Assembly: GCF_047511655.1 (NCBI RefSeq)
Contig: NC_133390.1
Span: 167,854,083 to 167,918,082, forward strand
Source: Castor canadensis
Taxonomy: Eukaryota > Chordata > Mammalia > Rodentia > Castoridae
Direction: 5' to 3'
Length of the DNA: 64,000 nucleotides
Below, one piece after another: positions 38,942 to 51,179 of this stretch; positions within the stretch are counted from its first letter, which is position 1, and every line of letters begins with the position of its first letter. The position numbers were made by a program, and so were the translations under genes. Under the pieces are notes generated by a model, which was not told the origin of the DNA, did no database searches, and saw only the letters and a program-made list of their open reading frames with translations.

Positions 38942-41203
38942 GTAGGTGGGGGTGGAGAAGGGGTGCACTGATGCCTAGGGGTGAAGGTTCAGAAGGAGAA
39001 CAATGGCAGACTCACTGGTGCTCTGTCCATTTATTTGCAGCATCTGTCAATGCCATGTACTGTTCTGGGTGCCAGGCATGCTCCATGAATGAACAAATCA
39101 GACAGTGGGATCAAAGGTCTAGTGGGTGATAAACAAAATAAACTAGCAAGCAGATTTTGCAGTGTCTTATAAAATGCCACGAGGAACAGAAAACAACAGG
39201 GAGATCAAAAGGACCGGGAAGAAGGGGAGACAGGGAATGCTTTTACATGGCACAGAGGGTGAAGACCTCACCAAGAAGGTGGGAAAGGAGAGAAGGAGCC
39301 ATGGGCATATCTTAGAGAGTGTTACAGGTAGAGGGAGCAGCAGGTATGAAGGCAGGAACATCCCTGGGCACTTCAGGAAGAACTAGATGTCAGGAAACAA
39401 GTAAGCAGGAGAGAGTGATAAGAAGAGAGACAGGAGGTAAGTGGGGCTTGGGGCAGATAATTTGGGGCCATATAAGCTATTGTTTTGTCTCAGGGTGTTG
39501 TACCTTTGAGACATTTTCAAAGGACCCACAACTGCCATGTGAATAAGCCTTAGGGGGGCAAGGCAGAGGCAGGGATCCTGTGAATGGGCAGGTTCAAGAT
39601 GATCTGGACAGGATGGAGGCAGGGAAGAGAGGTGACTGGGATTGGAACATGTGGAAGTTGGGTGGGTCAAAGTTTGCTGATTAGCCAGACTGAGAGAAAA
39701 TGAGCTGGTTTCCCCATTGTGATCAGGCACTGCAGTAAGTCAGGAGCTGCAGGGGAGTAGCTGAAACTGAGGGAAGGGTCGGTGGTTGCAAGGGAAGGAA
39801 CAATAGCTGAAAAGCTTGATGAGAAGATGGGAAGGTAATTAATTACATGGCTAATGGGAGGCACAAGAGTTGATTTTGTACTTTCACCAAAAGGTTTGTT
39901 TTGTGGGACAAATGTGGGAGAGAGTTGCCTTGAGTTCAGTTAATCAGATGTATGTTTGAAGTGGCTTAAACACTTACTCTGCAGCAGGTTAGAAGTACAT
40001 TCAGCTCCTCCAGTGGCTCTAGTCCTGAAAGGAAAAGATTGTGGATCCTCCCTCCCCCAATCCAAAATTTAAGAAAAAAACAACATGAAGTCATAGAGTA
40101 AGTGTAAGGAAGGAAGGAGAAAAATGAAGCAAAGACTTGGTTGAACCATTGGATAGGTCCACTACCATGGATGTACCAGGTGCTAGGAAAGAAGGTGGCC
40201 ACCATCCTTCCCCAGAATTTCAGTCCAGTGGCTGAGGCCAATGAATGGCTGACACTCCTAGTGCCTTTATTCAGTGCCCACCACTGTGGGAATCAAAAGA
40301 GGGAACATCACACAGGCATGGGTCTGGGGAGGTTGGAGCAGGTTCAGTTGGAGAAGACTTCCCAAAGGGTGACCTTGAGCTGGCACAGAGATGAGTGAAA
40401 GGTAGGTAGTGTGGTGGAGTGCAGTGAGGAGGCTGTTTCAGGCAGAGGGGCAGAAGGGCAAGAACTTGGAAGTGCCCTTTAGTTGAACTCATGGTTGTGA
40501 TCTGCTGCCTTGAACAAGATCTCAGGAGAGGAATCTGAAGGTCACAGATAGAATCCACTAGTGCACAGCTAAGAAAACTGAAGCTTGGGGAGGGGGGACA
40601 TGCACAAGGTCCCATGCTTGCGACTTCAAAGTGTGCTCTTCAGTGGTGAAGAAGGGGCCGTGGTCTCCATAAAACCCATAGCTCTCTTTTGAGATCAACC
40701 ATCTCTTACCTCCATGGTGGTTTCACCAGAAGGAAGCCTGGACTCAGAAGCCTGAACTCAGAGTTCAGCTGTGACACATAAACTAACCTTTTCATGTACC
40801 AAGCTGTAATTATATAGAATGGGGAAAGTAATATCCACTATATCAGCTCATTGCAGCTTACCCTAAGAAATGAAGGTGTGATGGAACTTCCTGGTGGTAG
40901 AGAGAGTCCTAGGAGAGCTAGAGAAAGGCTTGTGGCCCCTCAGAGAGCCTACAGTGGTGAGTTGGGACCGTGATATACCCAGGTATGTCTCGGGGGCAAT
41001 CAAAAACAGAGATATGAGTCTAGAAGCTGATTAAAAACTTGAGCAGAGGCCCAAAAAGGAAGATTTACTGTGGTTTTTTTCTGGGGGGGTGTTGAATGAA
41101 ATAGGCTGGGGGGGAGGGAGTTGGTCCAGATTTAAGCTGTCTGCTCTAGTGTAAGATGGCACGTATTGTGGTTGATGGTGTTATCCTGATTTTCTTCCTC
41201 CAG

Positions 41204-41366
41204 CTTCAGCCACCACCAGCCTAAGGAGAGGAAAAGGGAAGTTTCTGCCTGGCTGTGCAACTGGTTCCATCCCTGTGGCCCTCCCCACCCTCTGGCCTCT
41301 GCATTCCTTCCTGGGCTGAACACACCTTCTCCCCTTTCCAACCAATAAAGTGACTGCTGTCAGCAC
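41204..41366 (+). other. WFDC2: WFDC2 3'UTR terminal exon with poly(A) signal, copy B
   Basis: Acceptor tcttcctccag, with the same body as copy A apart from a couple of bases, and AATAAA at 41344-41349. Confidence 0.82.
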
Positions 41367-42873
41367 TGGTGGAGCCATAGCACCTGCATTTATCACTCTG
41401 CCCAGTTTTCCCTGACATGGAGGGTGGGCAAGTGAGTGGGAAACCCGGTCATCCAGGCAACAAGTCCAGGACGGGATTAACTCTGAAACAATGAACAGTA
41501 ATTCAGGCCCATCTCCTGTGTGTGAGCACTTTCCCAGTGAAGCTTGTGCCAATCCTGTGAGGTTGGTCATTACTGTCCAAGGGTAATGGATGCAAAAACA
41601 GCCTCAGAGAGGTGATGGAATGCCTCAGAGTCACTCACACACACTGCTGGGGCTCCTGATAACAGCAGCAAGCATGTACCTTGTGTCAGACACAGCACTG
41701 GGAGATTTGTTCACAGTAGCTAATAAGGGTCCTAAGTGATAGCCTGGGACTTAGCTACAGCCACACAGAATTTCGGGCTGCTTCTGCCTCTCCTTTTCAA
41801 CTTCTTTCTGAGACTTCATCTTACAGACTGGATTCTTGCATGTAGAAGCCCTAGTTTCCCCACACATCTCTTCCAAGTTCTCAGGCTGCTGAGCACTTTG
41901 AGCAGCCTGGGTCCAATCTACTGTTCAGGGTTGGTCCAAGGTTCATGTGTGGTGTTGCTAAATGTTTTCGTGCAGTGCTTGGCAGAATGAATTATAGTTA
42001 TGATGCTTGGACAATGGGAATCAGCTGGCTTGGGCTGGAAGAGAGGACCCTGGGTGAGAGTGGAAAGTAAGGTGAGTGCCCAAATGAACTCTCCAGCTTT
42101 AATTCTGCCCTTCATCTTGAAGCACAGAGACAGAGGGAGTCTGGGAAGATTATGGGAAGGTCATGGCAAGGGTGTAGAAAGGGCATTTATGGGGTGGGGA
42201 ATCAAGGATGTCCCTTTATTATTCCCATTCTATTTTTCAAGGGATCTTCTTGCCAAGTTTGGTCCTACAATCCCCATGTTTTCCTCCTCTCCCTCCAGGT
42301 AGTAATCATTGGTGTTGCTTAAAGCAAACCGATGACTAGAACCAGGGCTCCTCAGTCCTCTCCTCATGTGACAGGAAAATGTGGTGTAGCCAAGGTAAAT
42401 ACAGGCTTTCATTAAAATTCACTATTGTGTATTAAAAATAGTCTTTAAAATTCTGTTTCTCCCTCAATTCCCTCCTCTTCCCCAGTTTCTGTTGTTCCCT
42501 TATCTCCTGTCAAAAGACTCCAGAAATCCTTTGCTGTCCAGTGCAAGCCCTCTAATACCATGCCCCAGGTTTGCAATTCACCTTCCCTCTCCTTCAAAAC
42601 CTTTATCTTCCAATGGGAAGAGCAGTGATTTATACTAAGGTGTGAATGGTTCTTCTGAATTTCCCAGTGTATTTGTACACATATGTGTGTTTTACAAAGA
42701 AAGTCTGGAGATTTTAAACCCAATGCCAACGTTTATGGAATTTTGAGCATAGATGAAGTGATTTTAGGAACACAACAGGGAGAATACATTTGGTGGTGGA
42801 GGAACGCATCTTCTCTTCACAAAACAATCTTGATTCCATGGAGAACAGTGCTTTGATTGGGAAATCAGGTGCC

Positions 42874-43043
42874 TCAGCAGGTGACTTTACATGTTTGTTC
42901 ATCTGAAAAGTTATTGTCATTGCCTTTGCAGCCTCCATATAAAAATCGCTCACATCTGCGAGTTTTGATGTTGTAATACCAATTTGGGAAGCCAGCTCGG
43001 CAAAGACCAACATTCTTAGGAAGGTAGCATGGATATGGGACAG
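42874..43043 (-). CDS. SPINT3: Kunitz exon of SPINT3-like copy B
   Basis: Reactive loop C-R-A-G-F-P-N-W-Y-Y-N, YGGC motif intact, ending C-K-V-T-C-stop with TGA at 42876-42874. Confidence 0.9.
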
Positions 43044-45946
43044 CTGTGAAGAGAGAAAGTGGTTGAAGGAAGCCAAACTATGCCCTTATCAGCCACCCCC
43101 ATTGCCTGTTTTTCTCTTTTTGTGTGTGTATCTGTGGTGGGGAGGAGGTTCGCATTACAGGGCTTTGAACTCAAGGCTCCAAGCTCCTAGGCGGGTGTTC
43201 TACCTCTTGAGCCACACTTCCAGCTCCGGCCTGGGAGGTTTTACTGGTCCTAGGTTACAATGTTGAAACTGCCCACAGCAGCTGTCCTCTCTCCACCCAA
43301 CTGTAGCCTTACCCATCTTCACTGAAGTTGAAGTTTTAATATAAGTAGCATGATGTACTGTAAATTCCATACTTGGGAACCCAGCCCAAGTGGATTCAAA
43401 TCCTAGCTCTGCCACTTACTACTGCATGATGTGTAAACAGAACTTCTCCAAGCCTCCATTTCTTCACTTGTCATATCTAAGACCTGAAATGCATCCTCCA
43501 GTGCCCTCCAGATCTGATTTTCTACAGTAAGAGAAAGAGGCTTCCACCCTCTGTTTACATAGTCAATTCCAGAACACATACCATAGAGGGGAAGGACAGA
43601 CTTTGAATCTGAGAACAGGGGTTCAAACTGGACTGGGTAATTTTCTGGGTGAAAATGATCTATATTTGTGTCTTTTAGTTCCTGCATTGTAAACTGGGGG
43701 CGGGGGGTTAACATCTACATTGGGAGTTTTTAGGGTGCTTATAAATAACCAGGGGAAAGCACTGACAAATAGAAAATAAGTTGATCAATGGTAGCTCCTC
43801 CTAACCACTCCTTCAGTTCATAACCAAGAAGATTTTGAGAACAGGAACGTCAGCATACTCACTTCTGTCGCCCTAGTGCCCAACACAAGCCTCCTCTTTG
43901 TTCTCAGTAAATATTTGTTATTGGAAAACCACAGTAACCATGAGCTCCTCTAAGACAGTATGAGCCCTTCTTTTTATTCCCCTCTCATGTTTATATCACA
44001 TCGTGAATGATTTTATCCTTGAAATTAACTTCACAGTAGCTTGCATGACTTCTAAAACTACCTGGAGAAACAAGGGTCAGGGAGATAAAGTGTCTTATCT
44101 ATGGCTTTGCTGGGAAACATTGGGACCAAGAAGCAAAGCCAGCAAAGTCCAGCTGCAAGTGTTTGCAGGTTCTCCGTCCCTCTCCATTGATGTGGAATGA
44201 AAGGACAGATGGATGGCTGGATGGCGGCTGGCTGAACAATTATTCCTATAGTGGAATTTCAGGCAATATCCTAGGCGGGGAAAGATTCGGTTCAGGCTCT
44301 GTCTTACCCGTTTACCTTCAAGGCTGACTCAAATGGTGAAGGATAAAGGCAAAGAGGCAAAATAGCTTGTCCAGGAATGGTGGGGGGAAGGGAGAGGCAG
44401 TTTGGAATGGTCCTGATACATCTTTGTCACAGCAGTACCACCCGCTTGACCCTAATGGTGACTTTTTAGGGGCTGTAGTCTCACTTCCTTTTTAGTTTTC
44501 TCAGTCCAGATTCTCTGTTACTCCATTCCAAAAAAACCAAAGGAAAAACTCTGACCTTATTTTTCCTTATATAACAGGGTTGATGATAGTGTGTGTTGTG
44601 TATGAGTGTGTGTGATAAGTGTGACAGAAGTTGACCTGAGCATTTTATAAGAATCTACTGACAGCTAAGTTATACTGAGAACTTCTGTGTATTGGATTTG
44701 ACCCATAAGCAGATAAAATCACTAGCCTTATTTTATAGAAGAAGAAACTGAAAGTCATAGAGGCAAACTAGTGTTCCTGGAGTGCAGTTAGTCAGTGGTA
44801 GAGCCAGAACCTGACCCCAGGTATGTCTCACACAGGAGAGTCTGTCCTGTTCACGTCCACATTCCTCTTACATACAATAGAGCTTCTGAGAATTGGTTGT
44901 ACATCAGGATTGTTTGCAAGTCTTGTTAGAACCCAGACTGCATGAGAGGCAACCCAGAGTTTCTGCATAAGAAGCAGAGAGACCAGAAACTCCTACATTG
45001 ACGCTACTGCTGGGCTCAGGGACAACTTTGAGACACTGCCTATGGAACTATCCGGAGAATTAGGATTCCATTTACACACAAGAATCTGTCGTCTACAGCT
45101 CCACGGATGCCGACAGCCATGAGCGCAAGGATGTGCACGAGCATTTAACACTGCTAATGTCTGCAAGGTAAGATTTGACACATTTTTACTTTCTCCCTTC
45201 TGCTTCTGCTTATTTACATTACATTTCAGTGCTGGGGGAAAATCCCAGGGTTTCTGAATGCTAGTGAGTGCTCTAGCACTGACCCACACCCCCAGCCTTT
45301 TTAAAAGGGGATCTTACTGGATGCTCAAAAACCTTGGAAAACATCTGCCAACTGTCCCTGTCTCCAGCAGATTTTCCTGGACATTTAACATTCCATCTCC
45401 GTGCTTCCACTTGCAGATTTTAAGCTGCAACAAAGGAAGTGATCCAGGAAGGAGCCTTTCCTGTAGTAAAGTCTGGTTTTGCTAACTCTCTTACCCTCAC
45501 CCTCAAATGTGGTCTCACATCCCCTTTTTTAATCTCACCTTGCTCTCCATAAGCCCAGATTTTGAAGCCCCTTTCCTGCTGTTCCTATTCTATTTCTTGT
45601 GGTGCTTTTGCCATCGATTATGCTGAGATGCTTTTGCAGCACGGTCTGTCTCCCTCTTGCTAGAATATGAATTCCACAAAGGCAGGGGCTTTGGCTCATG
45701 GCTGTAGCACCAGCTCCTGGACAGGGCGTGGTACATAGCACTTACCCAGCGTATATTTATGAAATGAATGAATTAATTCCTTACCCCGTGAGATGAGAAA
45801 TGGACCCTGTTCTCTTGGGACTCGGCTCTATTCCCAGTTCATACTCTGAGATCCCACACTGCATACCAACCTCCTGCTCCTTGAGATGGAAGCACTTGAC
45901 AGCTGATGAGAATCAGGAGAAAGGAGAAAGCAGCCCAGAGCTGCAT
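42874..45946 (-). CDS. SPINT3: SPINT3-like secreted single-Kunitz protein, copy B (two exons)
   Basis: Coding joins 45946-45871 and 43043-42874, giving 81 residues. The leader starts MQLWAAFSFLLILI and the donor is GTTGGT. The Kunitz exon acceptor is cttcacag in phase 1. The domain reads AVPYPCYLPKNVGLC and later FLYGGCKGNDNNF, with six canonical cysteines and the normal 15-residue C2-C3 gap. P1 is arginine followed by alanine, the classic trypsin-type reactive site. TGA falls directly after the last cysteine, so the protein lacks the three-residue tails of copies A and C. The gene is convergent with the WFDC2 exon copy. The frame is fully intact, so this is a plausible working inhibitor. Confidence 0.86.
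43044..45870 (-). other. SPINT3-like intron, copy B
   Basis: ID SINE at ~43118-43230 and MIR-like relics as in copy A. The part at 44150-44844 is strikingly similar to 63290-64000 of unit C. No exon was recognised. Confidence 0.5.
45871..45946 (-). CDS. SPINT3: Signal-peptide exon of SPINT3-like copy B
   Basis: ATG at 45946-45944; 25 codons plus one base, the same structure as copy A, with Q-to-W at residue 4 and several loop changes near the cleavage region. Confidence 0.83.
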
Positions 45947-45980
45947 GGTGTCATCCAGCGGTGAGCCAGCCTGGGGTTGT

Positions 45981-45988
45981 CTTTTTAG
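45981..45988 (-). promoter_or_regulatory. TATA-like element upstream of SPINT3-like copy B
   Basis: CTAAAAAG on minus, 35-42 bases before the ATG, same word and spacing as in copy A. Confidence 0.3.
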
Positions 45989-46303
45989 AGACAAAGGGGA
46001 CTGAGAGGCGGGGTGGCCCCACATCATTTTCATTCACCCCTCACTGCTGTTATCCCCTGGGGTTGGCTGCCTGTGGAACAGAGTGTCCTGTCAAAGAACA
46101 CTTCCTCATTTGTCCTCCTGGATTTATCTGATCTGGCCTTTCAAGACAATTGGCCACCCCATTAGGGTAGAAGCCCCTTCAAGAATAATCAACCATCAAC
46201 AGCTGCCATGGCCACCCTTTGCTTTTTCAGGAACAAAGAAAATACTCCTCACACTTTGTCCCTTGAGGGTACACAGGAACCCCTCAAAACTTAGAGCCCC
46301 ATG

Positions 46304-46715
46304 CTTTGGCTCAGATATGGACTGAATGTGTAACCGAAGGCTTCATGTGGTGGAAGATTGGTCCTCAGTGTGGCAGTGTTGAGAGGTGGAGCAACCTTTA
46401 ACAGAGGACTTAGTGCAGGTAAAAAGCCCATTGCAGTGCTGCCCTTGGAAAGGACTCAGTAGCTCTCGTGAGATCTTGGTTAGTTCCCTTGTGACAACAG
46501 TGAGTTGTCACAAGAAGATCAAGTCTCACCCCTGAGTTGCTTTGGTGTTCTTTCCCACAATGCAAGCTTTCTCTTCACATGTTCTGTGCCATGATGCCAT
46601 GTGCTATGCTGTGACACGGTTTGGGGAGGGGCTTCTCTAGACGTCAAAGTGTTCAGGCAGCCTCCCCGTTGATTTTCAGACTCAAAAACTGTAAACTAAA
46701 TCAACCTCTTTTATA
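46304..46715 (+). repeat. MaLR-like solo LTR relic, copy B
   Basis: Counterpart of 8712-9078: 'gctttggctcagatatggac' at the start and 'aaactaaatcaacctctttt' at the end. It has about 40 extra bases near 46610-46650. Confidence 0.5.
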
Positions 46716-47369
46716 TTTTCTTTTTTTGGTGAGACTGGGGTTTGAACTCAGAGCTTTTCACTTGTAAAGCAAATGCTCTTCCGTTTGACCCACACCTCCC
46801 ATCACTAAACCTTTTAAAAATGCATGTGCTTATTTTCTTTGTTACAGTAACAGAAAATGGGCTAACACACCCCATTGTGTAGATGAGGAGAGGTTAAACT
46901 ATCTTGACCACAGTGACAAGATAGAAAGTTCAGAATCAAGACTGAGACCCTGGTCTGTCCAGCTCCAATGTCACTGAGTTGATCATTCATTCAACAAACA
47001 CTTATCAAGTATCACAGTGCACTAGGCATACTGTCAGATGCAGCCTTCACCACACCTGGGTGCTCCCAGGGAATTATGGGAACAAACATACACTTGGCCG
47101 GAAATCAGAAACTGTCACTTACTTAGATAATTAGCTGAATCATATTTGAACAAAAGTGTCAAAAGCTCATTGCAGAAGGAGGTCCAGCCTTGTGGGATTC
47201 AGAGGGCCATTGTGTCTAGAGATTCACCCTGTCCCCAGAGCCCAGCATATTTCCCACTGGACTCCTTTCCAAGATCCGAAGTTTTGGGGAGACAAACCTG
47301 TTACGCTTTTGTGGGATTTAGTGAGGTTCACATCTGAAGTCCAAAGTTGTGCTTGAGTTTAGCTATTCT

Positions 47370-48190
47370 TTAAAAAATAGCCATTCTCTTATTATATTTC
47401 ATTGTTATTTATTTTTTTAATCCACAAAACTTGTGCATATTTATGGCATACTTTGTGGAGAGTATACACTGTGGACTGACTAAATCAAGCTGTGTAGCAT
47501 ATGCATTACCTCACTTACCAATTTGTGTGTGTCTGTGTGTGTGTGGGTGTGTGTGTGACATCTGTGTGTGGGGGTATGTGGGTGTGTGTGTCTGTCTGTC
47601 TGTGTTTGTAGGTATGGGTATGTGTGGTGAGAACACTTAAAACCCACTCTCCTAGCAGTTCTCAAGTACACGATACACTGTCATTAACTAGTCACCATGT
47701 CCTATACAGATTGCCACAACCTGCGTCTCTGGTCTGAAACTTTGTAACCTTTGACCAGCATCTCCCTAATCCCTCCACTCCCTACCCCCTGGTGCCCACC
47801 ATTCCCTTCTCAGCTTCTCTGAGTTCAACTTGTTTAGATTCCTTCCACAAGGGAGGTCATGAGCTATTGTCTTTCTGTGTCTGGCTTCTCTCTCTTAATG
47901 TTCTGCAGGTTCATCTCCATTGTCCCAAATGGCAGAATTTCCTTCTTTTTTTCTGGTCAACATCAACATCAGTCTACATTTATTATTCTCGCTACACTGC
48001 TTTAGAACACTGTCATCTTGGAAGTTTGCTTTTTGGAGATCTTTGGTTACTGGTTCTTGGTTGCATGACACAAGGTGGCCCCTCGCTTTCCAAGTAATTT
48101 TAGTTCATCAGTTCAGGGTTTTCATTCCATCAAGGTGGGGAAAGCAGGGGGGAGCAAAGACGTTCATATCATGGTAGGCAAAGAAGATAG
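47370..48190 (-). repeat. Old antisense L1 fragment, copy B
   Basis: Counterpart of 9751-10650, with a TG-rich run at 47521-47628 and a TC run (~48198-48230) after its end. Confidence 0.6.
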
Positions 48191-49469
48191 GCATATCCTC
48201 TCTCTCTCTCTTTCTCTCTTTCCTCTCTCTTTTAACCTCTTTGGGCTTGTTTTCTCATCTATATATGGGGACAAATATGCGAAGTATAAAAAGATTAACA
48301 AATATGACAAATGGTGTAAAGATTATTTATTTATTTTTATTAGTGCATCATAGCTGCACAGCATAAATAGTTTAGTGTACAAATTGTAATATTTACACGT
48401 GTGTTTGCAACATATCTTATAACACCCCCCCTTCTCCCTCACCCCCTCCCTCCTCAGAACAATTTCAACAGTTTTCATTTTTCATATATAAATACAAAAT
48501 ACATCCACAATATTCTTCCTCATTCACCCTTTCCTTATACCCTACCCCACCCACTGTTGAAACCTCAGAAAAGACCTGTTTTACCTTCCTGTCCTTTATT
48601 TATAAAAGTGCATAGGAAAGTGAAAGGGGGTTTCAATTGACATTTCAGACATGTATATGTCATCTTTAATCAGCTCACCCTCCCCATTAACACTTAGTTT
48701 TGATTGTCAATGTGATTGGGGTGAGAGTCACCTAGGAGATAAGTAAAGCACCTCTGGTGTGTCTGTGGGGGTGTTTACAGAGACAACTGGATCATTCGGG
48801 CTCTGACATAATCAATGGTTTAATCTACTGACAGATTAAAAATTTGAGCAGACTTGGAAAGTTGTGGAATTCTGGGAAGTGGGGAAGTTGGAGTAAGTGG
48901 GTTACTGGGGTGTGACTTTTTCAGTCCCAGGGCCTCCCACATGCTGGGCAAACACTATACCACTGAGCCAAATCCAAGACCCCTTTTTCAAGTTCTATTT
49001 TGAGACATGATGTCACTGTGTAGCCCAGGCTGGCCTCAAACTTATGATCCTCCTGCCTCAGCCTCCAGAGAAGCTTGGATTACAGGTGTGCCCTACAAGG
49101 GGGCATGCCTCTGAAGGTACATCTTAGTTCTGATCCCTTCCAGTTCTTTGCTTTTTGCCTTAATATCAGCAGCTTTCCTCCCCATACCCTTCCTCCATGA
49201 TGTTTCTGGCTTATCGCAGCCAGGTAGGCAGCTGACCATGGGCTGAAAACTCTGAAACTGTGAGCCACAGTAAATCTTTCCTCCTGTAAACTGTTTCACA
49301 CAAGTGTCTTTATACCACAGTAAAAGGATAATTCACACAGCATTTTCCCATAACTGGCCCAAAAGTTTAATGATTATTCAAGTGCATACATCATAAATGC
49401 ACACACAAGCACACGCCATTGGCAAATGTGTGTGGCAAGATGCCTTTTTGGAAACAGGACTGTTAACTG

Positions 49470-49790
49470 AGTCCATTGTGGTGTCTCATGCCTGTAATCC
49501 TCGCTGTTCATGAGGTGGAGATTGGGAGGATCATGTTTGGAGGCAATCCTTGGCAAAAGTTCTCAAGACCCGATCTCGACCAATAGTTGATAATGGCTCA
49601 TGCCTGTCATCTCAGCTCCTGGGGAAAAGTAAATAAATGGAGGATCAAGATTTAGGTCACCTGGGTAAAGCAAGACCCTATCCCTCAAAATAACTATAGG
49701 AAAAAGACTGGTAGATGTGGCTTACATGGTAGAGAGCCTGCCTAGGACCACAAGGCCCTGAGTTCAAACTCCTATACCACACAAACAAAG
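49470..49790 (+). repeat. Uninterrupted B1-ID SINE: empty L1 site
   Basis: B1 part 'catgcctgtaatcctcgctg', a second partial unit, the target word aagatttaggt present once near 49647-49657, then the ID part with 'tagagagcctgcctagga'. This shows the arrangement before the L1 at 12097 inserted. Confidence 0.8.
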
Positions 49791-51179
49791 TGCTAACTGC
49801 ATCAGGGCCATACTTGATTCCTCTAGACATGTGTTCCCCACCTTTGCACAGTAGTTGTCGTTCTTCCTTCTCTTTAAATTCCATGAGGCTATGGTACACA
49901 TTTCTTGGTCCCTGCTTCTTCCAATTGCAGTTCACTCAACGGTTGGTCAACACGCTCATCTTACTTACTGTTTATTCTACCTCTATCTTGAATGCACTTC
50001 TGAGGCCTCCATTTCAGCATCCCTAGAGTACATCTTCTCACTTGCTTGGGGTCATCAGCATTATCCTGGCTGTCTCCTTCCTTAACCTTTTCATAGTAAA
50101 ATCTGTTCATCAGAAAACAAAACAATGGCAGTAGGGGGTCCCTAGGGAGTGAACAGACTGGCAACTGCTGTTCAGGCAGAGGAAAGGCAAGGTTGCCTAT
50201 TGGTGCACCTTGGCTGAGAGCTTACCACCATGCTGTCTCTTTTGGAGCTGCTAATTGAGAAGTGAGAAGCTGCCTTTTAACACACGATTGGTCCCAGGGA
50301 CACTTGCAATGTTTAGAGACTCATGAGATTGTCACAACCCGTGGGTGGGGTTACCTACTAGCATATGGTAGCTGAATATGAGGGACACTGTTAAACATCC
50401 TACAGTGCCCTTGACGGCCCCTAACAACATAGAATTATCTGTCTTCAGATGTTAACCAAACCTTGCCCAGGATTTATGGATTTAAATGATTTTATAAAAT
50501 CATAAAATCTCTTCCTTCATTGACATCATGATCAAGACTCAGTATAGTCGGGGACTGTGCCTGATGAGGGGTGCCTGTGCTGATTTGACCAATATGACCT
50601 GTGAGTGGGTGTGAGAGGAACTGAGCTTTGACAAGTGGGTGTTCTGTACCCAGGTGACCCTGGGGAATCTTTGATCATGACTTAGTGCCTTGGCTTTTGC
50701 TCAGATGGTCAAGGTAGCTTTGTTTCTGTAATTCCAGAAGATTGAGACCAAGTATAAAATGTATTGAACACAAGCACAGATGCTAGCAGGCAGCTCTTGC
50801 TGGTTGTCTGTCACTTATACTCATTAAGGAGTCTTACCCTATGTCGACCATATGTGAGTGCATGTGTGCATTTCGATAAAGGATAACTGAGTTAATTTAA
50901 TCTGAGAACTTTGATGTGCTTTGTGTAAGGATGGGAAGAGTAAATTCGGGTGAGATATTGTACAGATTAGTGGGATTTTCTGTGATATTTCCACATATGC
51001 ATACATCACAAATGGATCATGTCTATCCATTCTTTTTTCTAACTTCCCCCTCACCCTACCCAGTCCTAGTATTCCCTCTTTGACTTTCATGTAAACTTTT
51101 ATTGATTTTTCTTTTTTAGTTCCACTTATGAGAGAGAATATTTGAGGGAGATACTTATATATGAGAGAATATCCTAAGA